Positions 32,397 to 41,141 of a stretch of DNA of 64,000 nucleotides are shown in pieces. Below the pieces are notes generated by a model. That model saw only the letters and a list, made by a program, of their open reading frames with translations, was not told where the DNA came from and did no database searches. Within the stretch, counting starts at the first letter, position 1. Every line of letters begins with the position of its first letter. This stretch comes from an uncultured Prevotellaceae bacterium (GTDB lineage Bacteria; Bacteroidota; Bacteroidia; Bacteroidales; Bacteroidaceae), in assembly GCA_900316445.1 (NCBI GenBank), contig ONCZ01000005.1, forward strand, positions 21,405 to 85,404, in the 5' to 3' direction. Position numbers and translations under genes: made by a program.

Positions 32397-32456
32397 CAAC
32401 TTTCTTACGAAATAATGGCTTTTTGTTGCGTTTTTGCGTAAAAAAGTGACAAAAGA

Positions 32457-32488
32457 TTTGTTTGTTACGAAGAATATGTGTACTTTTG
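32457..32488 (+). promoter_or_regulatory. leu operon promoter (TTTG - 20 nt - TAnnTTTG)
   Basis: TTTG at 32457-32460 and TACTTTTG at 32481-32488 are separated by exactly 20 nt, a near-ideal Bacteroidetes promoter. The transcript would carry about a 300-nt leader before leuA. Confidence 0.85.
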
Positions 32489-32508
32489 CAGCCGAAAACG
32501 ATTAAAAG

Positions 32509-32522
32509 TCGTCAATCGTCAA
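32509..32522 (+). repeat. TCGTCAA heptamer pair in the leu leader
   Basis: TCGTCAA TCGTCAA in tandem, 17 nt upstream of the leader peptide start. Confidence 0.7.
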
Positions 32523-32539
32523 TTAATAAATAGTATATA

Positions 32540-32608
32540 ATGAAGATGTTTAATCTAATTAGTGGCCTTATTATTATTCGACTGCAGGGAGCGGTCGGAA
32601 GTGATTAG
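32540..32608 (+). CDS. branched-chain amino acid leader peptide (22 aa)
   Basis: Small ORF MKMFNLISGLIIIRLQGAVG plus SD, stop TAG at 32606-32608. Eight of 22 residues are Leu, Ile or Val, including an Ile-Ile-Ile run flanked by leucines (codons 6-15). It sits between a strong promoter and an intrinsic terminator upstream of leuA. The base segment TCGGAAGTGA at 32595-32604, spanning the last codons, is perfectly complementary to TCACTTCCGA at 32672-32681 within the terminator. A ribosome stalled on the Leu/Ile codons would leave that segment free to pair and break the terminator; a ribosome at the stop would cover it. The arrangement is a classical ribosome-mediated attenuator. Too short to be detected as an ordinary gene. 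Confidence 0.88.
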   Translation: MKMFNLISGLIIIRLQGAVGSD

Positions 32609-32663
32609 GCGTACGTTGAAGATTACAAAATTAAAAGATTATAAAATTAAAAAATGTAATACG

Positions 32664-32702
32664 AGCCCTTCTCACTTCCGAGTGTGGAGGGCTAATTTTT
32701 TT
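32664..32702 (+). terminator. leu operon attenuator terminator
   Basis: AGCCCT (32664-32669) pairs with AGGGCT (32688-32693); an inner stem CACT/AGTG (32673-32676 and 32681-32684) closes a TCCG loop. The hairpin is followed by AATTTTTTT. The inner stem and loop can instead pair with 32595-32604. Confidence 0.88.
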
Positions 32703-32799
32703 AAAGACAGAGTAATTTTTAAAGACATAGTAACATATTAACAAATAAGACATAGTAACATATTAGCATAGTAACATATAAAATATTTAGTAACATAAA
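32703..32799 (+). repeat. CATAGTAACATATTA-type tandem tract before leuA
   Basis: GACAGAGTAATTTTTAAA, then four imperfect copies of CATAGTAACATATTA up to 3 nt before the leuA ATG. Very AT-rich and unstructured. It separates the terminator from leuA and may keep the ribosome site open. Confidence 0.7.
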
Positions 32800-32802
32800 A
32801 AG

Positions 32803-34302
32803 ATGGACAGACTTTACATTTTTGACACGACGCTGAGGGACGGTGAACAGGTGCCCGGATGCCAGCTGAACACGGTAGAGAAGATTCAGGTGGCGAAGGC
32901 CCTGGAGCAGTTGGGCGTCGATGTGATTGAGGCCGGATTCCCTGTGTCGAGTCCCGGCGACTTCAACTCGGTGATTGAGATCTCGAAGGCCGTGACGTGG
33001 CCCGTGATCTGTGCGCTGACGCGTGCGGTGGAAAAGGATATCGACGTGGCCTTCGAGGCGCTGAAGTATGCCAAGCACAAGCGCATCCACACGGGTATCG
33101 GCACGAGCGACGAGCACATCCAGTTTAAGTTCAACTCCACCCGTGAGCGTATCCTCGAACGGGCCGTGGAGGCCACGAAGTATGCCAAGCGCTACGTGGA
33201 CGACGTGGAGTTCTACTGCGAGGATGCGGGGCGCACGGACAACGAGTATCTGGCGCAGGTGGTGGAGGCGGTGATCAAGGCCGGCGCCACGGTGGTGAAT
33301 ATCCCCGACACGACGGGCTACTGCCTGCCGCAGGAGTATTTCGAGAAGATCAAGTATCTGAAGGAGCATGTGGACGGCATCGACCGCGCCATCATCTCCA
33401 CCCATTGCCATAACGACCTGGGCATGGCTACGGCGAATACCTTCAACGGTGTGATGGCCGGTGCCCGACAGGTGGAGGTGACCATCAACGGTATTGGCGA
33501 ACGTGCCGGCAACACGAGTCTGGAAGAGATTGCGATGATTCTGAAGTGCCATAAGGGCCTCGGCATCGAGACGAACATCAACACGACGAAGATCTATCCG
33601 ACGTCGAGGATGGTGTCGAGCCTGATGAACATGCCCGTGCAGCCGAACAAGGCCATCGTTGGGCGCAACGCCTTCGCACACTCCTCAGGCATCCATCAGG
33701 ACGGTGTATTAAAGAATGTACACACGTACGAGATCATAGACCCGAAGGACGTGGGCATCGACGACAACTCGATCGTGCTCACCGCCCGCAGCGGACGTGC
33801 CGCCCTGAAGCATCGTCTGCACGTGAACGGCGTGGACCTGGAGGAGGAGAAACTGGACAAAATCTATGAGAAGTTCCTGCAGCTGGCCGACCAGAAGAAG
33901 GAGGTGACGGATGCCGACGTGCTGATGCTCGCCGGTGCCGACATGGCCGAACAGCACGCCGTGAGACTCGACTTCCTGCAGGTGACAACGGGTAAGGGTG
34001 TGCGCAGCGTGGCTTCGATAGGTCTCGACATTAGCGGCCAGAAGTTTGAGGCTGCCGCCAGCGGAAACGGTCCTGTGGATGCTGCCATCAAGGCGCTGAA
34101 GAAGATCATCATGAAGCAGATGACGCTGAAGGAGTTCACCATCCAGGCCATCTCGAAGGGCTCTGACGACGTGGGTAAGGTACACATGCAGGTGGAGTAC
34201 GACGGCTCGCTGTATTACGGCTTCGGTGCGAACACCGACATCGTCACGGCCAGCGTCGAGGCGTATATTGATTGTATTAATAAGTTTAAGAAGGAAGATT
34301 AA
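32803..34302 (+). CDS. leuA: 2-isopropylmalate synthase
   Basis: 499-residue DRE-TIM metallolyase making 2-isopropylmalate from acetyl-CoA and 2-oxoisovalerate, the first step specific to leucine. N-terminal catalytic motif [12 protein letters not shown], metal histidines in [11 protein letters not shown], and [16 protein letters not shown]; a C-terminal regulatory (LeuA allosteric) domain covers about 385-499 with [16 protein letters not shown] and TQA-like turns, so leucine feedback is expected. First gene after the attenuator, overlapping leuC by one base (TAATG), so translation is coupled. Note the paralogue at 36374 in the same operon. Confidence 0.95.
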   Translation: MDRLYIFDTTLRDGEQVPGCQLNTVEKIQVAKALEQLGVDVIEAGFPVSSPGDFNSVIEISKAVTWPVICALTRAVEKDIDVAFEALKYAKHKRIHTGIGTSDEHIQFKFNSTRERILERAVEATKYAKRYVDDVEFYCEDAGRTDNEYLAQVVEAVIKAGATVVNIPDTTGYCLPQEYFEKIKYLKEHVDGIDRAIISTHCHNDLGMATANTFNGVMAGARQVEVTINGIGERAGNTSLEEIAMILKCHKGLGIETNINTTKIYPTSRMVSSLMNMPVQPNKAIVGRNAFAHSSGIHQDGVLKNVHTYEIIDPKDVGIDDNSIVLTARSGRAALKHRLHVNGVDLEEEKLDKIYEKFLQLADQKKEVTDADVLMLAGADMAEQHAVRLDFLQVTTGKGVRSVASIGLDISGQKFEAAASGNGPVDAAIKALKKIIMKQMTLKEFTIQAISKGSDDVGKVHMQVEYDGSLYYGFGANTDIVTASVEAYIDCINKFKKED

Positions 34303-35696
34303 TGAATACATTATTTGATAAAATATGGGACAGGCACGTGGTGCAAGAGGTGAAGGACGGACCGACGCAGCTGTATATCGACAGGCTGTACTGCCATGAG
34401 GTGACTACGCCGCAGGCCTTCGACGGCCTGAGGGCGAGGGGACTGAAGTGCTTCCGTCCGAAGCAGATATTCTGTATGCCCGACCATAACACACCCACGC
34501 ACGATCAAGACAAACCGATAGCCGATGCCGTGGGAAAGAAACAGGTGGATGCGCTGGCGCGAAATGCCGCTGAGTTCGGACTGACGCACTTCGGGATGTT
34601 CTCGAAGGACAACGGCATCATCCACGTCGTGGGTCCTGAGAAGGGACTGAGTCTGCCAGGTATGACCATCGTCTGCGGCGACTCACATACATCGACGCAC
34701 GGTGCGATGGGCGCTGTGGCTTTCGGCATCGGAACCTCGGAGGTGGAGATGGTGTTGGCCTCGCAGTGCATCCTTCAGCAGAAGCCGAAGTCGATGCGGA
34801 TCTCCATCAACGGCAGGCTGGGGAAGGGCGTGACGGCGAAGGACGTGGCGCTGTATCTGATGGCGCAGCTGACGACTTCCGGAGCCACGGGGTACTTCGT
34901 AGAGTATGCGGGTGATGTGGTTCGTGAGATGTCGATGGAAGGCCGTCTGACGCTTTGTAACCTCTCGATAGAGATGGGTGCCAGAGGCGGTTTCGTGGCT
35001 CCTGACGAGACGACGTTTGAGTATCTGAAAGGCCGCGAGTATGCTCCGAAGGGAGAAGACTGGGAGAAGGCCGTCAGCTATTGGAAGACGTTGAAGAGCG
35101 GTGATGACGCCGTGTTTGATAAGGAACTGGTTTTCAGGGCTGAAGATATCGAACCGCGAATCACTTATGGAACCAATCCTGGAATGGGCATCGGGATTAC
35201 GGAGGCCATTCCTGCCAATGGTTTAGCAGCTAAATCGCCTGAACAGAGTTTCAAGAAGGCATTGGAATATATGGGATTCGAGGCCGGGCAGAAACTGACA
35301 GGTACGAAGGTGGACTATGTGTTCCTCGGGGCCTGTACGAACGGCCGTATCGAAGACTTCCGCGCCTTTGCCTCAATCGTGAAGGGGCGGAAGAAGGCTG
35401 ACGATGTGGTGGCATGGCTTGTGCCCGGCTCGTGGGCTGTGGACAAGCAGATCCGCGAGGAAGGTCTCGACAAGGTGCTAGCAGAGGCTGGCTTCGAGAT
35501 CAGACAGCCGGGATGTTCCGCGTGTCTGGCGATGAATGACGACAAGGTGCCTGCAGGAAAGCTCGCCGTGTCTACCTCTAACCGTAACTTCGAAGGCCGT
35601 CAGGGCCCTGGCTCGCGCACCATCCTCGCATCGCCGCTCACGGCTGCCGCAGCTGCCGTCACAGGCGTAATCACAGACCCAAGAATTCTATTGTAA
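34302..35696 (+). CDS. leuC: 3-isopropylmalate dehydratase large subunit
   Basis: 464-residue aconitase-family subunit that, with LeuD, isomerises 2- to 3-isopropylmalate. Cysteine ligands of the 4Fe-4S cluster are in [13 protein letters not shown] and [26 protein letters not shown] and the swivel-contacting [13 protein letters not shown] are present. Start overlaps the leuA stop. Full length for the bacterial family. Confidence 0.95.
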   Translation: MNTLFDKIWDRHVVQEVKDGPTQLYIDRLYCHEVTTPQAFDGLRARGLKCFRPKQIFCMPDHNTPTHDQDKPIADAVGKKQVDALARNAAEFGLTHFGMFSKDNGIIHVVGPEKGLSLPGMTIVCGDSHTSTHGAMGAVAFGIGTSEVEMVLASQCILQQKPKSMRISINGRLGKGVTAKDVALYLMAQLTTSGATGYFVEYAGDVVREMSMEGRLTLCNLSIEMGARGGFVAPDETTFEYLKGREYAPKGEDWEKAVSYWKTLKSGDDAVFDKELVFRAEDIEPRITYGTNPGMGIGITEAIPANGLAAKSPEQSFKKALEYMGFEAGQKLTGTKVDYVFLGACTNGRIEDFRAFASIVKGRKKADDVVAWLVPGSWAVDKQIREEGLDKVLAEAGFEIRQPGCSACLAMNDDKVPAGKLAVSTSNRNFEGRQGPGSRTILASPLTAAAAAVTGVITDPRILL

Positions 35697-35702
35697 TTAA
35701 TA

Positions 35703-35785
35703 TGGCACGGATTAACACAGCTCTTTTAGAGACACGGCTGTTGGATAATTAAATAAAGCCGTGTGAATCCGTGTAATCCGTGCCA
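35703..35785. repeat. hairpin repeat family B, copy 1
   Basis: TGGCACGGATTAACACAGC and the distal GTGAATCCGTGTAATCCGTG + CCA are inverted arms built from CACGGATTA-type units. Lies between leuC and leuD. Second copy at 42962-43038. Confidence 0.85.
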
Positions 35786-35798
35786 AAATGAAAAGAAT

Positions 35799-36395
35799 AT
35801 GAAACAGAAGTTTGACGTAATAACGAGTACCTGTGTGCCACTGCCGCTGGAGAATGTGGACACAGACCAGATCATACCCGCACGCTTCCTGAAAGCGACG
35901 ACGAGAGAAGAGAAATTCTTCGGTGATAATCTGTTCCGCGACTGGCGGTATCAGCCCGACGGCACGGTGAATAAAGACTTCGTGCTCAATGATCCCACCT
36001 ACGGGGGCTGCATCCTCGTGGCTGGCAAAAACTTCGGCTCCGGATCGAGTCGTGAGCATGCTGCCTGGGCCATCGCAGGCTACGGCTTCCGCGTGGTCAT
36101 CAGCAGCTTCTTCGCCGATATCCACAAGAACAACGAACTGAACAATTTCGTGCTGCCCGTACAGGTGAGTGAGGACTTCCTCGCAGAGCTGTTCCAGAGC
36201 ATCCGGGAAGATCCTCAGACGCCGGTGACCGTCGATCTGCCTAATCAGACCGTTACCAATAAGTCCACAGGCCGCAGTGAGCATTTCGACATCAACGGTT
36301 ATAAGAAACATTGTCTGATGAACGGTCTCGACGACATTGATTTCCTGATGGAGAACCAAAATAAGACAGAACAATGGGAACAGCAGAACAAGTAG
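35799..36395 (+). CDS. leuD: 3-isopropylmalate dehydratase small subunit
   Basis: 198 residues from the ATG at 35799; the GTG at 35763 lies in repeat B1 and is rejected. Family landmarks: PLPLENVDTDQIIPARFLK, LVAGKNFGSGSSREHAAWA and FVLPVQV. Forms the swivel domain of the LeuCD isomerase. Its 3' end overlaps the next gene by 22 bp. Confidence 0.95.
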   Translation: MKQKFDVITSTCVPLPLENVDTDQIIPARFLKATTREEKFFGDNLFRDWRYQPDGTVNKDFVLNDPTYGGCILVAGKNFGSGSSREHAAWAIAGYGFRVVISSFFADIHKNNELNNFVLPVQVSEDFLAELFQSIREDPQTPVTVDLPNQTVTNKSTGRSEHFDINGYKKHCLMNGLDDIDFLMENQNKTEQWEQQNK

Positions 36396-37948
36396 GACAA
36401 TACAAGCGACTGCAGCCGTTCGTGGAGATCATGGACTCCACGTTGCGTGACGGTGAGCAGACCAGCGGCGTGAGCTTCCTGCCGCATGAGAAACTGATCA
36501 TCGCCCGTATGCTGCTCGGCGACCTGAACGTGGACCGTATCGAGGTGGCCTCGGCGAAGGTGTCGGAAGGTGAAAAGGAAGCCGTGAGCATGATCTGCCG
36601 CTATGCCGCGAAGGTGGATATGCTCGACAGAGTAGAGGTGCTGGGATTCATCGACGGCGGACAGAGTATCGACTGGATCGAATCGTGCGGCGGCAAGACC
36701 GTGAACCTGCTGGCGAAAGGCTCGCTGCGCCATTGTCAGGAGCAGTTGAAGAAGACACCCGAGGAGCATATTAAGGACATCGTCGAGGCGGTGAAGTACG
36801 CCCGTAAGAAACAGATGACCGTGAACCTCTACCTCGAGGACTGGTCGAACGGGATGAAGGATTCACCGTTCTATGTCTATCAGGTGATGGATGCCCTCTG
36901 CGACATCGGCATCCGGCGGTTTATGCTGCCCGACACGCTGGGCATCATGAATCCCCTGCAATGTATCGAGTACTTCCGGAAGATGATGAAGCGCTATCCT
37001 GATACGCACTTCGACTTCCACGCCCATAATGACTACGACCTCGCTGTGTCGAACTCACTCGCTGCAGCCCTGAGTGGTGCGAAGGGACTGCATGTGACAG
37101 TGAACGGTCTGGGGGAGCGCTGCGGCAATGCCCCGTTGTCGAGTGTGCAGGTAATCCTGAAGGATCAGTTCAATGCCAAGACGAATATCCGCGAGGACAA
37201 ACTCAACGATATCTCCCGTCTGGTGGAGAGCTATAGCGGTATCGCCGTTGCCCCGAACCAACCCATTATCGGCGACAATGTCTTTACGCAGGTGGCGGGT
37301 GTGCATGCCGACGGCGACAAGAAGAACGGACTCTATCAGAACGCCCTCGTGCCGGAGCGCTTCGGACGTCGGCGGGAGTACGACCTGGGAAAGAACAGCG
37401 GCAAGGCGAACATCGCCAAGAACCTGGAGGAACTCGGCTTGGAACTGACGCCGGAGCAGACGCGCCGCGTGACGCAACGCATCACCGAACTAGGTGACAA
37501 GAAGGAACGTGTGACCAAAGACGACCTGCCCTTCATCGTGAGCGATGTGCTGAAGCACGATGCCCCGGAGGACAAGGTGAAGCTGGTGAGTTATGTGGTA
37601 TCTACGGCCTACGGTCTGAAGCCAGGAGCGAACATCAAGGTGGAAATCAACGGTCAGGCATATGAAGCTTCGGCAACGGGCGACGGTCAGTATGACGCCT
37701 TTGTGAAGTCGTTGCGGTATATCTACAAGAAATACCTGAACCGCACGTTTCCCATCCTCGAGAACTATGCCGTCACCATCCCGCCGGGTGGTCGTACCGA
37801 TGCTCTTGTGCAGACGGTCATCACATGGAATGACAACGGCAAGATTCTCCGTACCCGCGGCCTCGATGCCGACCAGACGGAGGCTGCCATCAAGGCTACG
37901 TTTAAGATGCTGAACATCTTTGAAAATGAACAAAAAAATGAATTATAA
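36374..37948 (+). CDS. second LeuA-type synthase (2-isopropylmalate or citramalate synthase family)
   Basis: 524 residues with the same DRE-TIM core as leuA: MDSTLRDGEQTSGVSFLP, DFHAHNDYDLAVSNS (metal histidines), VTVNGLGERCGNAPLSS, and a C-terminal allosteric domain (about 395-520: VSTAYGLKPGANIKVEINGQ). Longer than LeuA, with a modified substrate loop (EDWSNGMKDSPFY). Bacteroidetes often carry this paralogue between leuD and leuB. It could be a citramalate synthase giving 2-oxobutyrate for isoleucine from pyruvate, which would fit an operon controlled by Ile as well as Leu codons, or an isopropylmalate synthase with different feedback. Sequence alone does not decide. Translation is coupled to leuD. 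Confidence 0.8.
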   Translation: MGTAEQVGQYKRLQPFVEIMDSTLRDGEQTSGVSFLPHEKLIIARMLLGDLNVDRIEVASAKVSEGEKEAVSMICRYAAKVDMLDRVEVLGFIDGGQSIDWIESCGGKTVNLLAKGSLRHCQEQLKKTPEEHIKDIVEAVKYARKKQMTVNLYLEDWSNGMKDSPFYVYQVMDALCDIGIRRFMLPDTLGIMNPLQCIEYFRKMMKRYPDTHFDFHAHNDYDLAVSNSLAAALSGAKGLHVTVNGLGERCGNAPLSSVQVILKDQFNAKTNIREDKLNDISRLVESYSGIAVAPNQPIIGDNVFTQVAGVHADGDKKNGLYQNALVPERFGRRREYDLGKNSGKANIAKNLEELGLELTPEQTRRVTQRITELGDKKERVTKDDLPFIVSDVLKHDAPEDKVKLVSYVVSTAYGLKPGANIKVEINGQAYEASATGDGQYDAFVKSLRYIYKKYLNRTFPILENYAVTIPPGGRTDALVQTVITWNDNGKILRTRGLDADQTEAAIKATFKMLNIFENEQKNEL

Positions 37949-37951
37949 TCA

Positions 37952-38013
37952 GCAACGGACAACAGGACTTAAGGACTTTATAAAAGAGTTGTGTTAGTCC
38001 TGTAGTCCGTTGC
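37952..38013. repeat. dispersed hairpin repeat family A, copy 3
   Basis: GCAACGGACAACAGGACTTA to TAGTCCTGTAGTCCGTTGC; occupies almost the whole gap between the LeuA-type gene and leuB. Confidence 0.85.
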
Positions 38014-38028
38014 AAAATAAAAAAAACT

Positions 38029-39090
38029 ATGAAACTTAAAATTGCGATTCTCGCGGGCGATGGTATCGGACCGGAGATTATGAAACAAGGTGTGGCTGTG
38101 CTTGACGCTGTGGCTAAAAAGTGCGGGCACGAGTTTGAATACGATGAGGCCATCTGTGGCGCCCATGCCATTGAGGAGGTGGGCGATCCTTATCCCGACA
38201 GCACTCATGAGGTGTGTATGAAGGCTGATGCCGTGCTGTTTGCTGCTGTGGGTGACCTGAAGTACGACAACAATCCCACGCTGAAGGTTCGTCCTGAGAC
38301 GGGTTTGCTGGCCATGCGTAAGAAACTCGGGCTGTTTGCCAACGTGCGTCCTGTGGCCACGTTCGACTGTCTGTTGCACAAGTCTCCCCTGAAAGAAGAA
38401 CTGCTGCGTGGTGCCGACTTTGTAGTGATCCGCGAACTGACGGGCGGTATGTATTTTGGAGAGAAATACCAAGACAATGACAAAGCCTACGATACCGACA
38501 TCTACACCCGTCCTGAGATTGAGCGCATCCTGAAGGTCGCCTTCGAAATGGCGATGACTCGCCGTAAGCACCTGACGGTCGTAGACAAGGCGAACGTGCT
38601 GGCATCCAGTCGTCTGTGGCGTCAGATTGCCAAGGAGATGGAACCCCGGTATCCCGAGGTGAAGACTGACTACATGTTCATCGACAATGCCTCGATGCGT
38701 GTGCTGACGGAGCCTCGTTTCTTTGATGTCATCGTGACAGAGAACACCTTCGGCGACATCCTTACCGACGAGACCTCGTGCATCACGGGTTCGATGGGAC
38801 TGCAGCCGTCGTCTTCATTAGGAGAGCACACGCCGCTCTTTGAACCCGTTCACGGTTCCTGGCCTCAGGCAGCAGGACAGAACATCGCCAACCCCTTGGC
38901 ACAGATCCTCTCTGCCGCAATGCTGCTCGAGCACTTCGGACTGGAGAAGGAGGGTGCCCTCGTACGTGAAGCTGTCAATGCCTCGCTCGATGCCAATGTC
39001 CGTACGCCGGAGATTCAGGTGGAAGGCGGTAAGCACTATGGAACTCGTGAGGTAGGAGAGTGGATCGTGAATTATATTAACGCGAAGTAA
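38029..39090 (+). CDS. leuB: 3-isopropylmalate dehydrogenase
   Basis: 353 residues; oxidatively decarboxylates 3-isopropylmalate with NAD+. Motifs: [12 protein letters not shown], substrate arginines in [20 protein letters not shown] and [17 protein letters not shown], the catalytic Lys in [14 protein letters not shown], metal aspartates in [10 protein letters not shown] and [10 protein letters not shown], and the NAD site GLQPSSSLG / [13 protein letters not shown]. Last gene of the leu operon; the 3' hairpin C may end the transcript. Confidence 0.95.
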   Translation: MKLKIAILAGDGIGPEIMKQGVAVLDAVAKKCGHEFEYDEAICGAHAIEEVGDPYPDSTHEVCMKADAVLFAAVGDLKYDNNPTLKVRPETGLLAMRKKLGLFANVRPVATFDCLLHKSPLKEELLRGADFVVIRELTGGMYFGEKYQDNDKAYDTDIYTRPEIERILKVAFEMAMTRRKHLTVVDKANVLASSRLWRQIAKEMEPRYPEVKTDYMFIDNASMRVLTEPRFFDVIVTENTFGDILTDETSCITGSMGLQPSSSLGEHTPLFEPVHGSWPQAAGQNIANPLAQILSAAMLLEHFGLEKEGALVREAVNASLDANVRTPEIQVEGGKHYGTREVGEWIVNYINAK

Positions 39091-39104
39091 TTATTCTTTT
39101 ATTT

Positions 39105-39180
39105 TAACAAGGATTTAAGGATTATAAGGAAAGGCTGCGCACTCAGCTGGAAATCCATAAAATCCATATAATCCTTGTTA
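39105..39180. repeat. hairpin repeat family C
   Basis: TAACAAGGATTTAAGGATTA and the distal AAATCCATATAATCCTTGTTA form inverted arms from AAGGATTn-type units, around CGCACTCAGC. Between leuB and the TPR gene. Confidence 0.8.
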
Positions 39181-39202
39181 AATAAAAATGTTTTTGTGCG
39201 AT

Positions 39203-39880
39203 ATGAATAAGATTATCTGTCTCTGTGCTGTTTGTTTACTGCTCAATATCCATACTGCAGAAGCACAGACGCGTCAGCAGTGGCGTGATTCCGTCGAAGT
39301 CCTAAATCGCGAATTGCGGCAGCATCCTGATGATGTTCACCTCCGGCTGCTGAAGGCTGAGGCGAACGTCAATCTGGAGGAATGGGACTATGCCTTGGCG
39401 GAGTACGGTCGTATTCTGCGTGCTGACGAACGGAACCTCGCGGCGCTCTTCTTCCGGGCCTATGTCCACGAGAAGCAGCGCCACTATGCCGAGGCGAAGG
39501 CCGACTACGACGCCTTCCTCGCCATCGAACCCCTGCACTTCGAGGCCCGCTTGGGACTGGCGCACGTGTTGCAGAAGATGGGCAAGAAGAAGGAAGTCGT
39601 AGACGAGCTGAACCATATCGTGCAGATGTTCCCCGACAGTTCCGATGCCTATGCCGCCCGTGCGGCTTTCGAGACGGAACAGCAACAGTACGAGGTGGCC
39701 GCTTATGACTGGGGCGAGGCTGCGCGTCTCCGTCCAGGCAATGTTGACTACACAATCTCGAAAGTCGATGTCCTGCTCCGTTTAGGCCGTAAGCGTGAAG
39801 CCCGTGAAGCCCTTGATGATCTGGTCTCCAAAGGCACGCCCCGGGGTGTCCTGAAAGAATGGTACGACCGCACGAAGTGA
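39203..39880 (+). CDS. secreted TPR protein
   Basis: 225 residues from the ATG at 39203 (an in-frame ATG at 39188 would add five residues). N-terminal signal peptide NKIICLCAVCLLLNIHTAEA, then about four tetratricopeptide repeats (WDYALAEYGRILRADERNLA, HYAEAKADYDAFLAIEPLHF, and others). Probably a periplasmic scaffold. The coding region overlaps an upstream open frame of the next gene, but not its chosen start; the two may be co-transcribed. No specific partner can be named. Confidence 0.8.
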   Translation: MNKIICLCAVCLLLNIHTAEAQTRQQWRDSVEVLNRELRQHPDDVHLRLLKAEANVNLEEWDYALAEYGRILRADERNLAALFFRAYVHEKQRHYAEAKADYDAFLAIEPLHFEARLGLAHVLQKMGKKKEVVDELNHIVQMFPDSSDAYAARAAFETEQQQYEVAAYDWGEAARLRPGNVDYTISKVDVLLRLGRKREAREALDDLVSKGTPRGVLKEWYDRTK

Positions 39881-39903
39881 CAATAATAACCTTACATAAA
39901 GAG

Positions 39904-41007
39904 ATGATGAAATTAAAGTATTTTTTGTATGCCCTGCTGACTTTACTGATTGTCAGCTGCAGTGCCGTAGACAATCCCTCTGTCAATCCGGAACCCCAGA
40001 TACCGTCATACCGCGATATCCTGGCCAGACTTGACTGGGGCACAGATACAACATTTGTCTATGGACATAAGACACCCGACGTGGATGCCGTCACCTCGGC
40101 ACTTTCATACGCCTCGCTCATGCGTGCCCTTGGCTATAACTGTAAGGCGAAAGTCTCAACCCCTACCAACAGGGAGACGACCTATATCTCCAATCGCCTC
40201 GGTTTTGCACTACCCGAACTGAAGAGTTCGGTGGCGGCAGGTACACGCCTGATCCTGACCGATCACAGCGACTATGCCCAATGCGTGGATGGTGCCAGAG
40301 AGGCCAAGATTCTCCAGAAGATAGACCATCATATCGAGGGCGACATCGCCGATGCCACCATACCTTATGTGAGGCGTGAGATGGTAGGTTCCACCTGTAC
40401 CATCATCTTCGGCTGCTTTAAAGACTTGGGTGTTCCAATCGATGACGAGTCGGCCAAGATTATGCTGGCAGGTATTGTCTCCGATACGCGCAACCTTACC
40501 AAAACTACTACAAAAGGTGTCGATTCTACGGCTTGGAAAGCACTCGTCTCACAGTTACGGCTGGAAGACCAGATTGCAGAGATCAACCGCGGGATGGAAG
40601 AGGCTGCGTACAACTACGACGGTATGACCGATACAGAGATTCTGCTCTCCGATTACAAGGACTATGAAATCGGTGAGCATCTGATCGGTTTCGGCAGTCT
40701 GGTCTGCAAGGAGACAGAGATGGATGCCTTCATCACCCGCATATTGGCCGTGATGCCCGAGGTGATGAAACAGAAAGCGCGTAATATGATCTTTGCGAAG
40801 ATAGACAACCTGATTCCTAATGCCGATAAAAGTGAAACGACCTCCCCTTATATGGAAAAAGGCACTTACTTCATTTATTATGGCGAGGGCACGAAGGCAT
40901 TGGCAGAGTCTATCTTCGGTGCTTCCTTGCGGGATGGCGTCACATATACAAAGGAAAACCTGTCGCGCAAGCAGATTATGCCGCCCATTACGGAAAAGCT
41001 GAAATAG
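39904..41007 (+). CDS. lipoprotein family-II (DHH) inorganic pyrophosphatase-like protein
   Basis: 367 residues from the ATG at 39904. The start is a lipoprotein signal (LTLLIVSCSAVDNP) with an export linker, which is unusual for this cytoplasmic enzyme class. Catalytic motifs of manganese-dependent PPase are complete: FVYGHKTPDVDAVTSALSYA, LILTDHSDYAQC, KIDHHIEGDI, GSTCTII, and the C-terminal NLSRKQIMPPI (SRKKQ equivalent) in the DHHA2 domain. It could hydrolyse pyrophosphate or another phosphoanhydride in the periplasm or at the cell surface. The cytoplasmic PpaC family is its clear origin. A hairpin follows 55 bp after the stop. Confidence 0.85.
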   Translation: MMKLKYFLYALLTLLIVSCSAVDNPSVNPEPQIPSYRDILARLDWGTDTTFVYGHKTPDVDAVTSALSYASLMRALGYNCKAKVSTPTNRETTYISNRLGFALPELKSSVAAGTRLILTDHSDYAQCVDGAREAKILQKIDHHIEGDIADATIPYVRREMVGSTCTIIFGCFKDLGVPIDDESAKIMLAGIVSDTRNLTKTTTKGVDSTAWKALVSQLRLEDQIAEINRGMEEAAYNYDGMTDTEILLSDYKDYEIGEHLIGFGSLVCKETEMDAFITRILAVMPEVMKQKARNMIFAKIDNLIPNADKSETTSPYMEKGTYFIYYGEGTKALAESIFGASLRDGVTYTKENLSRKQIMPPITEKLK

Positions 41008-41062
41008 CCACTCGGCTTCTCTCTTGTCGCTGATTTGTTAATATTTTACTGCAAATTTGCTA

Positions 41063-41097
41063 AAATCTCCCGAAATAGTTGGCTATTTGGGAGATTT
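41063..41097 (+). promoter_or_regulatory. hairpin/dyad overlapping the -33 region of ilvD
   Basis: AAATCTCCCGAAATAG (41063-41078) and CTATTTGGGAGATTT (41083-41097) are inverted with a 4-nt loop and one bulge. The TTG in the loop (41079-41081) is 20 nt before the -7 element at 41102. It may be the terminator of the upstream gene, an operator for the ilv promoter, or both. Confidence 0.6.
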
Positions 41098-41101
41098 AAT
41101 G

Positions 41102-41109
41102 TAATTTTG
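41102..41109 (+). promoter_or_regulatory. -7 element for ilvD operon
   Basis: TAATTTTG followed by CAGC; 33 bp before the ilvD start. Confidence 0.8.
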
Positions 41110-41141
41110 CAGCTAATTTCCGGAAATAAATACATACTTAT

